Origin: DATNBT01 sp964579765 | GTDB taxonomy: Bacteria > Acidobacteriota > Vicinamibacteria > Vicinamibacterales > CAVVIG01 | NCBI GenBank assembly: GCA_964579765.1 | Contig: CAZOIK010000316.1 | Coordinates: forward strand, 1-6,807 | Reading direction: 5' to 3' | Length of the DNA stretch: 6,807 nucleotides | Shown here: positions 1 through 5,400 of the stretch, piece by piece | Position numbering within the stretch: position 1 is the stretch's first letter | Layout of the letters: each line of letters begins with the position of its first letter | Program-made: the position numbers and the translations under genes | The notes under the pieces: generated by a model | What the model was told of the DNA's origin: nothing | The model's database searches: none | What the model saw: only the letters and a program-made list of their open reading frames with translations

Positions 1-457
1 TGCCCGGCGGCAGGTGATAGGCCGGCGCGCCGCCGGGGTCGGCGCCGCGCGGGTCTTTCATCAGCGTCAGCGTCGCCGACGATCCGTTGCGCGTGCCGTC
101 GGATCGCGTCACGACCAACGTTCCGTCAACGAGCATCGCGTGCTCGTGGTTGACCGACGCGATGCGGCCGTCCGTGCTGGCAAACGTGACCGTGAAGTCG
201 ATGCCCGTCTTCTCGTCCCACGTGCCGTCGATGAAGCCGATCGTCGTCGCGTCCGAGCAGCTCCGGCAGTACACGCCGGTCACGCGAGTGCCGCGAATCA
301 CGAACTCGTAGAGGCGCAGATCCTGTCCGAACGGCGTGCGCCACCCGCCGCGCCAGTAGTCGGCGTTGAGCGCCGCGGCCGGCCGCGCGAGCGCGAGCAG
401 CGCGAACGACATCAGCAGCAGTCCGGTCACGGCCTTCGCAACTGATTGGCGTGTCAT
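1..457 (-). CDS. Secreted protein of unknown function, partial (3' end beyond window)
   Basis: The reading frame is open from the ATG at 457 down to the left edge, giving 152 residues without a stop. The start is well supported: an AGGAG Shine-Dalgarno (466-470 on the complement) lies 8 bases upstream. The N-terminus is a clear signal peptide, with basic MTRQSVAK, a Leu/Ala-rich core and a likely cleavage after ARPAAA (about residues 25-29), so the product is exported. The mature part begins NADYWRGGWRTPFGQDL and carries a CRSC (CxxC) motif followed by short alternating stretches typical of beta structure (FVIRGTRVTGVYC, IDFTVTFAS, GTLVVTRSDG). The visible end is Gly/Pro rich (DPRGADPGGAPAYHLPPG) and may be a linker to a further domain. 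I do not recognise the family. The CxxC could be a disulfide or a metal/haem-related site; haem binding itself is not shown because no CxxCH is present. Confidence 0.85.
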   Translation of the reverse strand, partial: MTRQSVAKAVTGLLLMSFALLALARPAAALNADYWRGGWRTPFGQDLRLYEFVIRGTRVTGVYCRSCSDATTIGFIDGTWDEKTGIDFTVTFASTDGRIASVNHEHAMLVDGTLVVTRSDGTRNGSSATLTLMKDPRGADPGGAPAYHLPPG

Positions 458-465
458 CGTCGAGG

Positions 466-470
466 CTCCT
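466..470 (-). promoter_or_regulatory. Shine-Dalgarno AGGAG of the leftmost gene
   Basis: CTCCT on the plus strand reads AGGAG on the complement and sits 8 bases before the ATG at 457. This fixes the start of the exported protein and shows that it is read leftward. Confidence 0.7.
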
Positions 471-605
471 GTGACTGCAGAAGATACAAGAGGTTGGCGG
501 CGAATGCGAAGGAGCGACTTCCTCTTTTTCCCTCGAGCTTTCCGCGTGTCAGATTCGCGAAGCAGACTGCGGATACAGGTAACGTCCAGGCGGAGTGAAC
601 TGAGT

Positions 606-676
606 GTAACAAGATGGACAGTGACAAGCGACAAGACACGACGTTGTAACAGTTTCGGCATGTGTGAGTTGTGACA
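606..676. repeat. Cluster of GTRACA direct repeats, possible operator array
   Basis: GTAACA occurs at 606-611 and 646-651, and GTGACA at 621-626 and 671-676. The last two copies are embedded in longer near-identical decamers, GTTGTAACAG (643-652) and GTTGTGACAG (668-677), exactly 25 bases apart. A related GTAACG is at 579-584. Same-orientation copies at regular spacing in a divergent intergenic region fit a multi-site binding region for a regulator. The binding protein is unknown, and chance has not been tested. Confidence 0.35.
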
Positions 677-811
677 GCTGATGCTGTTAGATTTCTCACA
701 CGAACTTTTCCGTCAAAATGTCTGAAATTCCCGCACACTTACATGTAGAGATCGCGCTCATCGTCCTCTTGTGTCATGCATAGTCGTCTATTCGACCTGG
801 GTACGAGAGTT

Positions 812-832
812 GACTAGGGCCACGCCCGAGTC
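812..832. promoter_or_regulatory. Dyad immediately before the winged-helix gene start
   Basis: GACT-A-GGGC, loop CAC, GCCC-G-AGTC: two 4-base arms interrupted by one opposed A/G mismatch, with a 3-base loop. It ends 5 bases before the ATG at 838, where a Shine-Dalgarno would normally be, and no SD is visible. As RNA it could block ribosome access; as DNA it could be an autoregulatory operator. Either role is inference. Confidence 0.35.
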
Positions 833-837
833 CACCA

Positions 838-1107
838 ATGACCTACAAAATTCTGTCCCGACACGCTATTTCTGTCGTCGAATGGGTGCAGCTCATTCGC
901 CGCGAGTACCTCGAGAGCCCTGGACTGCACCTGACGCCGCGACAAGTCGAACGGCGCTGGGGCCTCGACTCCGTGACCTCCGGCGCGATTCTCGGCGCGT
1001 TCGCGGACGCCGGGTTCCTGCGCCGCACGCGCACGGGCGGCTACGTCCAATCCGGAACACGGCAAACGATCGCCGCCACGCCCGTCGGCGCCGGGCGGCG
1101 CGTCTAA
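838..1107 (+). CDS. Small winged-helix-like protein
   Basis: An 89-residue protein starting at ATG 838. No strong ribosome site precedes it, and a dyad ends 5 bases upstream. The core (about residues 14-70) reads as a helix-turn-helix with a wing: an N-terminal helix (VVEWVQLIRREYLES), PGLHLTPRQVERRWGLD as scaffold plus turn, SVTSGAILGAFADAGFL as the next helices, and RRTRTGGYVQSG as a basic beta-hairpin wing. The pattern EYxxxPGLxLTxxQxxRxWxLD...AxFLRRTxxGxYV matches, from memory, a family of tiny stand-alone proteins common in Acidobacteriota and deltaproteobacteria. A DNA-binding role is plausible but unproven. The tail after residue 72 is basic and probably disordered. The gene lies 9 bases before the next start and is probably co-transcribed with the sigma-54 activator. 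Confidence 0.75.
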   Translation: MTYKILSRHAISVVEWVQLIRREYLESPGLHLTPRQVERRWGLDSVTSGAILGAFADAGFLRRTRTGGYVQSGTRQTIAATPVGAGRRV

Positions 1108-1116
1108 GCAAGCTGA

Positions 1117-2301
1117 ATGTGCAGCGTGTGTCGGGAAGCGGATCTTCAGCCAGCGGCGTATCCCATCATGATGATTGCCAACCGGGCCCACATTTCAATC
1201 ACCGAAGACGGACTCGTCGGCAGCACCGCCGTCGTACAGGCGCTGCTCGCGGACATCGACACGGCCTCGCGGTCGAACGCGAAGGTGCTCATCACGGGAG
1301 AAACCGGCGTCGGCAAAGAAGTCGTGGCGCAGGCGATTCACCGGCGCGGCGCACGCCGCACCGGCCCGTTTGTCACCGTCAACTGCGCCGGCGTGCCCGA
1401 GTCGCTGCTGGAATCGGAGTTTTTCGGCCACGCGCGGGGCAGTTTCACCGGCGCCGTCCGCGATCGACCCGGGCTGCTGCGCCAGGCGCATCGCGGCACG
1501 GTGCTGCTCGACGAAGTCGGCGAGATGACGCCGCGCATGCAGGCGCTGCTGCTTCGGTTTCTCGAAACCGGCGAGGTCCAGACCGTGGGCGGCACCGTCG
1601 TGCATTCACCGGTGGACACACGCGTCATCACGGCGACCAACCGCGACCTGTTCGAAGCGTCTCAGCTTGGGGAGTTTCGCAAGGACCTCTTCTATCGACT
1701 CAACGTCTTCCAGATTCGCATTCCTCCCCTGCGTCACCGCCGCGACGACGTCGCGCTGCTCGTGGAACACTACGGGCGTCTCTTCGCCGTCCAGTACGCC
1801 AAGCCCCTGCCCGTCTGGTCGGCGGCGGCGCTCGATCACCTCTCGGCCCACGACTGGCCCGGCAACATTCGCGAGTTGAAGAACGTCGTCGAGCGGACGG
1901 TGCTGGGCATGACGGCCCGGACGGTCGAGGTGGAGCATTTGCCGAAAGACCTGGTCCGCACTCGAGCCGTGAATGGTCGCAGTGACGGTGGCGGGCGTTC
2001 GGATCCAGAGCGGGTCGAAGTGCTGCTCCGACGGATCCTCGTGGACAAGGAATCCTTCTGGAACTCCGCCTACGCAATGTTCATGTCTCGCGACATCACC
2101 CGCGAGGACCTGCGCTACGTCGTCCGCGTCGGCCTGCAACAGACGCAGGGCAGCTATCGCGCGCTCATCGAGCTGTTCAACATGGGGGTCGACGACTACC
2201 GGCGCTTTCTCGGATTTCTGAAGCAGCACGAGTGCCACATTCCGTTTCAGGGGTTTCGCCTCTCGGCCGCGTCGCTCCGCGGCCCGCGTGGCGATCACTG
2301 A
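1117..2301 (+). CDS. Sigma-54-interacting AAA+ transcriptional activator, receiver-less, with non-standard C-terminal HTH
   Basis: A bacterial enhancer-binding protein that should use ATP to remodel sigma-54 RNA polymerase. The AAA+ domain spans about residues 33-275: Walker A GETGVGKE (61-68), sigma-54 contact loop GSFTGA (108-113, Ser in place of the usual second-position Ala), Walker B TVLLDE (128-133), sensor I ATNRD (173-177), arginine-finger region EFRKDLFYRL (R188, R194), and sensor II WPGNIREL (247-254). There is no receiver, PAS or GAF domain; only about 30 residues precede the AAA+ domain. Instead of an ordinary Fis helix-turn-helix, the C-terminus (about 296-380) has a conserved-looking segment with FWNSAYAMFMSRDITRED, then TQGSYRALIELFNMGVDDY and RRFLGFLKQHEC. 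It can be laid over the Fis HTH (GSYRALIELFNM for GNxxxAAxxLGI) but differs in key positions. The start is uncertain: ATG 1117 follows the upstream gene closely, while ATG 1168 or 1171 would remove the CSVC-containing leader. None has a clear SD. Confidence 0.9.
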   Translation: MCSVCREADLQPAAYPIMMIANRAHISITEDGLVGSTAVVQALLADIDTASRSNAKVLITGETGVGKEVVAQAIHRRGARRTGPFVTVNCAGVPESLLESEFFGHARGSFTGAVRDRPGLLRQAHRGTVLLDEVGEMTPRMQALLLRFLETGEVQTVGGTVVHSPVDTRVITATNRDLFEASQLGEFRKDLFYRLNVFQIRIPPLRHRRDDVALLVEHYGRLFAVQYAKPLPVWSAAALDHLSAHDWPGNIRELKNVVERTVLGMTARTVEVEHLPKDLVRTRAVNGRSDGGGRSDPERVEVLLRRILVDKESFWNSAYAMFMSRDITREDLRYVVRVGLQQTQGSYRALIELFNMGVDDYRRFLGFLKQHECHIPFQGFRLSAASLRGPRGDH

Positions 2302-2340
2302 TACGCGTCGGCAGCGACGTCCGGGGTGCCGAAAACCGTC

Positions 2341-2357
2341 ATAAGGGAACACCTTAT
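2341..2357. repeat. Inverted repeat ATAAGG-N5-CCTTAT
   Basis: Perfect 6-base arms (2341-2346 and 2352-2357) around a GAACA spacer, in the gap after the sigma-54 activator. No T-run follows, so it is not a standard intrinsic terminator. It lies 26 bases centre-to-centre from a stronger dyad with the same spacer length. Confidence 0.5.
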
Positions 2358-2363
2358 CGTGCT

Positions 2364-2386
2364 TACAGCAATACCTGATTGCTGTA
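2364..2386. promoter_or_regulatory. Perfect 9-base inverted repeat, candidate operator or 5' leader hairpin
   Basis: The left arm TACAGCAAT (2364-2372) and right arm ATTGCTGTA (2378-2386) are exact reverse complements around ACCTG. The dyad lies 44-66 bases before the ATG at 2430 and covers a possible TTG start at 2379, arguing against that start. No T-run follows on either strand. It fits a homodimeric regulator's operator or an RNA hairpin in the leader of the downstream gene; which one cannot be told from sequence. Confidence 0.55.
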
Positions 2387-2429
2387 CCTGCACGCGGGCG
2401 CCAGAGTCCGTATCAGCGTCAGAGACGAG

Positions 2430-2930
2430 ATGATCCGCGCCGCCGACCAAACCACGAAGCTATTCGTGCTCCTGCCCGAGCCAGAAGACCTGGTGCTGAG
2501 CCCCTACGTGGCGCGAGGCAGCCGCGTCTACGCGCTCCGGATGGTGCCTGGGCTGCCCCAGATCCTCATACGCGACCGCCTGCTCGCAATCGAGCACGCC
2601 GAGGCGCTGGCAACGCGTCACGCGTTGCGCGTCTGGATTGAAGACGAACACCTCTCGACGGCGGTGTTGCTCTACGACTATCGCGACGCGCGGGGCTCCG
2701 CCACAGCAGGTTCGCAGCGGCCGCACGAGGCGTCACTCACACGAGCGCACGCGCAGTTGCTGGCCGTGTGCAGAGAGACCCTGCGGGTCTGTCGGGCCGC
2801 CGATGCGGCATGGCGTCAGGCACGGCGCGGGCCACCTGCGATGCCTGAAGACGACGCCGAGCGTCAGCGCCGGCTCGCCGACCTCGCCGTGCGGCGACAG
2901 CGCGAGATATTGATCGCCGCTCGCCGCTGA
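2430..2930 (+). CDS. Unrecognised 166-residue cytoplasmic protein
   Basis: The frame is open from a TTG at 2379, but the ATG at 2430 is the better start: it is preceded by purine-rich AGAGACGAG, and the earlier TTG lies inside a perfect inverted repeat. No signal peptide or membrane segment is seen. The N-terminal two-thirds looks like a small alpha/beta fold: KLFVLLPEPEDL, SRVYALRMVPGL, a helix DRLLAIEHAEALATRH, then ALRVWIEDEHLSTAVLLYDYR. The rest (about residues 90-166) is charged and Arg/Ala rich and probably helical. I do not recognise the family and assign no function. Its position after the activator, with dyads between them, makes it a candidate member or target of that regulatory unit. 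Confidence 0.7.
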   Translation: MIRAADQTTKLFVLLPEPEDLVLSPYVARGSRVYALRMVPGLPQILIRDRLLAIEHAEALATRHALRVWIEDEHLSTAVLLYDYRDARGSATAGSQRPHEASLTRAHAQLLAVCRETLRVCRAADAAWRQARRGPPAMPEDDAERQRRLADLAVRRQREILIAARR

Positions 2931-3007
2931 GGCCTCACGTCCCACTCAACCTGAGCGGCACCCGTCGTTCCACCGCGAGCTCCCGACCGCATCGCTTTCG
3001 AGCGGCT

Positions 3008-3529
3008 GTGCAGGTGGCCCTGGGTGTCTGGATGATGTCGTTGGGGCTCGTCAGCGCCCAGCGTCTGAACGGGTCAGCGCCCGAGTACAACGTCAAGGCC
3101 GCGTACGTCTACAACTTCGTCGCGCTCACCCAATGGCCGGACACCGCGTTCCCGACGGCGTCGGCCCCCATCCGCGTGTGCGTCGTCGGAGAGAATCCCT
3201 TCGGGAGCGCCCTTGAACGGACCGTGCAGGGACAGACAGCGGCCGGACGTCGAATCGTCGTCTCTCGACAAGATCAGACAGACCGCCTCGTTCGTTGCCA
3301 CGTCGCGTTCATCCCGAGCGAGGTGGATCCCCGTCCGGCCCTCCAGGCGCTCGACATGTCGCCGGTGCTCACCGTGGGCGAGTCGCAAGCGTTCGCGCAG
3401 GCCGGCGGTATGATCGTCCTGGTTCCCGACGCCGGACGCATCCGATTCGAGGTCAATCGAACGGCCGCCCATAGCCATGGCCTTACGTTCAGCGCGCACC
3501 TGTTAGAGGTCGCCCGCTCGGTGCGGTAA
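3008..3529 (+). CDS. YfiR-family (DUF4154) exported sensor/regulator protein
   Basis: The hallmark N-terminal motif EYNVKAAYVYNFVALTQWP (residues 26-44) identifies the YfiR/DUF4154 family. It is followed by the usual IRVCVVGENPFGSAL segment, a central RCHVAFIPS strand and the C-terminal GGMIVLVPDAGRIRFEVN...HGLTFSAHLLEVAR block. YfiR in Pseudomonas is a periplasmic repressor of the membrane cyclase YfiN. A hydrophobic stretch ending in VSAQ is a signal-peptide core, so this protein is probably periplasmic. Two cysteines (C58, C97) could form a disulfide. The GTG start at 3008 is doubtful: it has no SD, lacks a basic n-region, and lies just after a CGCT-TTCG-AGCG hairpin. The frame stays open upstream through basic RPHRFR, so translation may begin earlier from a non-ATG codon such as CTG 2951. 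The stop overlaps the kinase start by one base (TAATG), implying coupled translation. Confidence 0.88.
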   Translation: MQVALGVWMMSLGLVSAQRLNGSAPEYNVKAAYVYNFVALTQWPDTAFPTASAPIRVCVVGENPFGSALERTVQGQTAAGRRIVVSRQDQTDRLVRCHVAFIPSEVDPRPALQALDMSPVLTVGESQAFAQAGGMIVLVPDAGRIRFEVNRTAAHSHGLTFSAHLLEVARSVR

Positions 3530-5400
3530 TGATGCCTGGTACGTCATCCGATCCGGTCGCTCGACGCTCGATCGCCGGAAAGGCGTTGCTGTTGGGCATC
3601 GTGCCGACGGTCATCGCGTCGCTCATGATGACCGTCGCGTCCATCGGGGCCACGTACGTCCTCGCCCGCCGCAACCTGCGTGAGGAGCTCGACGCGCAGT
3701 CTCTCGTGCTCACGCAAACGTTGGGCGCGGCGGTCGCCTTCGACGATCGGCAGGTGGCGGCTGAGATCCTTCGGGCTCAACGGTCCCACCCTGGCATTGA
3801 CGCGATTTGCGTGTATGACGCGCATGGCCAGCTGTTTGTCTCGAATGCAGCGCCCGATCAGGCATGTGCCCCGACCCAGCCGCCGGACAGGGCCATCGTG
3901 TTTCCGCGGGTCGCCCGCTCGATTCCGCTCGGCTCGGAACCGGAGGGCCGTGTTCTCCTGACCGGTAATTTCGGGAATCTGTCCGCGTGGATTCGATCGC
4001 AATCGACGATCACGCTGGCCGCGCTGATCATCGGATTCGGGTTGGCGGTCCTCCTCACGCGCCGGCTCAGCGTCGCCGTCATCGGGCCGCTGATCCAACT
4101 GGCGGGCGCCGCCGACGCGATTGCGAGGGGCGGTGACTATTCCGTGAGGGCGACGGCGACGACGCCCGACGAGGTCGGACAGCTGGCGCAGTCGTTCAAC
4201 ACCATGCTCGACGCGGTCGAGCGGACCGACCGCGAACGCGGGCGTGTGATGGGAGAGCTGGCACAGCGCAACGCCCAATTGCGGCGGCTCGCCTCCGATC
4301 TCACGCTTGCCGAACAGACGGCTCGCGAGCATCTGGCGCAAACGCTCCACGACGGTCTCCAGCAGCTGCTGTTCAGTGCCCGGATGAAGATCGACCGGCT
4401 GGCGGCCCGCCTGCCTCCCGCCGACGACAATCGACAGTTGATTGCCGCCGCGGGACATGAGCTCACGGACGCCATCGCGGCCGCACGCTCGTTGAGCATG
4501 GAACTGTTTCCACGCGCGTTCCACGAGGAGAGCCTGGCGGCGGCGTTCTCGTGGCTCGCTGACTGGATGGCGCAGACCTACGGCCTCCACGTCGATCTGT
4601 CCGTGGACGATCGCGCCGCCATCGGGCAGAAAGACGTGCGGACGCTGGTGCTCGAATCGACCCGCGAGCTGCTCTTCAACGTGGTGAAACACGCGAAGAC
4701 CGATCGGGCGGCGATCGACGTGGCGCTGGCGGACGACGACGACCTTCGGATCACGATTCGCGACGACGGGGTCGGCTTCGACGCGGCGGGCCCCGCCGCC
4801 GACGGGAAGGCCTCCAATGCCGGCTTGGGCCTGTTCGGAATTCAGGAGAGACTGGCCCTGCTCGGAGGCCATCTCGAGATACACAGCGGCCCGGGCCGCG
4901 GCACCCAGGTCGTGATTGTGGCGCCTGGGGCTGGCGAACGGCGGTCGCCGCCATCTGCCGCCGCGCGGCCACGCCCAACTGACGCGCAGCCGGCCGTCGA
5001 GCTGCCGGCGATCGGCGCTCCCCCCTTGAGGGTGCTGATCGTCGATGATCATGTCTCCGTGCGTGAAGGGCTGCGCGAGCTCTTCGCCGAGCAGTCCGAG
5101 TTGTCGATCGTGGGTGAGGCCTCGGATGGGGTCGAGGCGATCGCACAGACGCGCGCGCTCGGCCCGGATGTTATCTTGATGGACATTTCGATGCCGCGCA
5201 TGGACGGCATCGACGCGACGCGTCGCATCCGGGCTGAGCTGCCGGGCGTGCTGATATTCGCGTTGTCAACGCATGGAAAGGGCCCGGGGGTGCATCCGAT
5301 CGAGGAAGCCGGTGCGAACGGGTATTTCTCGAAGGCGGACGGCATGCGCCCGGTCATCGAGCATCTGCTCGCGCTCAAGAGGAGCAGGAGCCATGCGTGA
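3529..5400 (+). CDS. Membrane hybrid histidine kinase: CHASE8-like, HAMP, HisKA_3, HATPase, receiver
   Basis: A 623-residue hybrid sensor kinase. It has TM1 at about 17-45, an outer domain at 46-158 of CHASE8 type (GAAVAFDDRQVAAEILRA, then a strand with CVYDAHGQLFVS), TM2 at about 160-177, and HAMP at about 178-232 ending near DEVGQLAQSFNTMLDAV. The NarX/DesK-class dimerisation segment has HDGLQQ with H274 as the phospho-accepting histidine. ATP-binding motifs are the N box ELLFNVVKHAK (N384), DDGVGFD (412-418) and GLGLFGIQERL (432-442). A Pro/Ala-rich linker (about 465-500) leads to a complete receiver: D506/D507, phospho-acceptor D552 in MDISMPRMDG, S580 and K602. No output domain follows. 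The start ATGATG overlaps the YfiR stop, with no nearby SD, suggesting reinitiation. The YfiR neighbour probably acts on the outer domain. The 3' end overlaps the next gene by 8 bases. Confidence 0.93.
   Translation: MMPGTSSDPVARRSIAGKALLLGIVPTVIASLMMTVASIGATYVLARRNLREELDAQSLVLTQTLGAAVAFDDRQVAAEILRAQRSHPGIDAICVYDAHGQLFVSNAAPDQACAPTQPPDRAIVFPRVARSIPLGSEPEGRVLLTGNFGNLSAWIRSQSTITLAALIIGFGLAVLLTRRLSVAVIGPLIQLAGAADAIARGGDYSVRATATTPDEVGQLAQSFNTMLDAVERTDRERGRVMGELAQRNAQLRRLASDLTLAEQTAREHLAQTLHDGLQQLLFSARMKIDRLAARLPPADDNRQLIAAAGHELTDAIAAARSLSMELFPRAFHEESLAAAFSWLADWMAQTYGLHVDLSVDDRAAIGQKDVRTLVLESTRELLFNVVKHAKTDRAAIDVALADDDDLRITIRDDGVGFDAAGPAADGKASNAGLGLFGIQERLALLGGHLEIHSGPGRGTQVVIVAPGAGERRSPPSAAARPRPTDAQPAVELPAIGAPPLRVLIVDDHVSVREGLRELFAEQSELSIVGEASDGVEAIAQTRALGPDVILMDISMPRMDGIDATRRIRAELPGVLIFALSTHGKGPGVHPIEEAGANGYFSKADGMRPVIEHLLALKRSRSHA
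5377..5390 (+). promoter_or_regulatory. Ribosome binding site of the response regulator, inside the kinase gene
   Basis: AAGAGGAG at 5377-5384 lies 8 bases before the ATG at 5393, with a second AGGAG at 5386-5390. This selects ATG 5393 over the in-frame start 120 bases upstream, which would add an unrelated Arg/Ser-rich leader before the receiver. Confidence 0.75.

Larger units (their letters stand above)
458..837. other. Divergent intergenic region, no gene seen
   Basis: This 380-base stretch separates the leftward secreted-protein gene from the rightward winged-helix gene and is visibly less GC-rich than its surroundings. Short frames cross it, but none has coding character or a ribosome site. 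It must carry promoters for both flanking genes, but I could not pick out a convincing -35/-10 pair. It holds a cluster of GTRACA repeats (606-676), a GTGTGAG/CTCACAC inverted repeat (662-668 and 695-701), two tandem GACAAG copies (623-628, 630-635), and a short dyad just before the start codon at 838. Confidence 0.6.

Noticed and set aside
494..508. Possible sigma-54 promoter TTGGC...TGC
   Set aside because: The spacing between GG and GC is 8 bases instead of the required 10, and the flanks do not match.
771..1985. Long plus-strand frame of 404 residues overlapping the winged-helix and sigma-54 activator genes
   Set aside because: The product is extremely Arg/Ala/His rich without domain pattern, and it overlaps two genes with clear family motifs in another frame. 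It is a GC-rich shadow.
2379..2381. TTG start for the unknown protein
   Set aside because: It lies inside the right arm of a perfect 9-base inverted repeat. The ATG at 2430 has a purine-rich lead and a normal N-terminus.
3544..5052. 502-residue minus-strand frame antisense to the hybrid kinase
   Set aside because: It is Arg/Gly/Gln-rich low-complexity sequence that mirrors the kinase codons. The plus-strand kinase has every expected motif.
5273..5392. Upstream extension of the response regulator by 40 residues
   Set aside because: The extension is Arg/Ser rich and overlaps the receiver of the kinase. ATG 5393 has a strong ribosome site and begins directly before the receiver.
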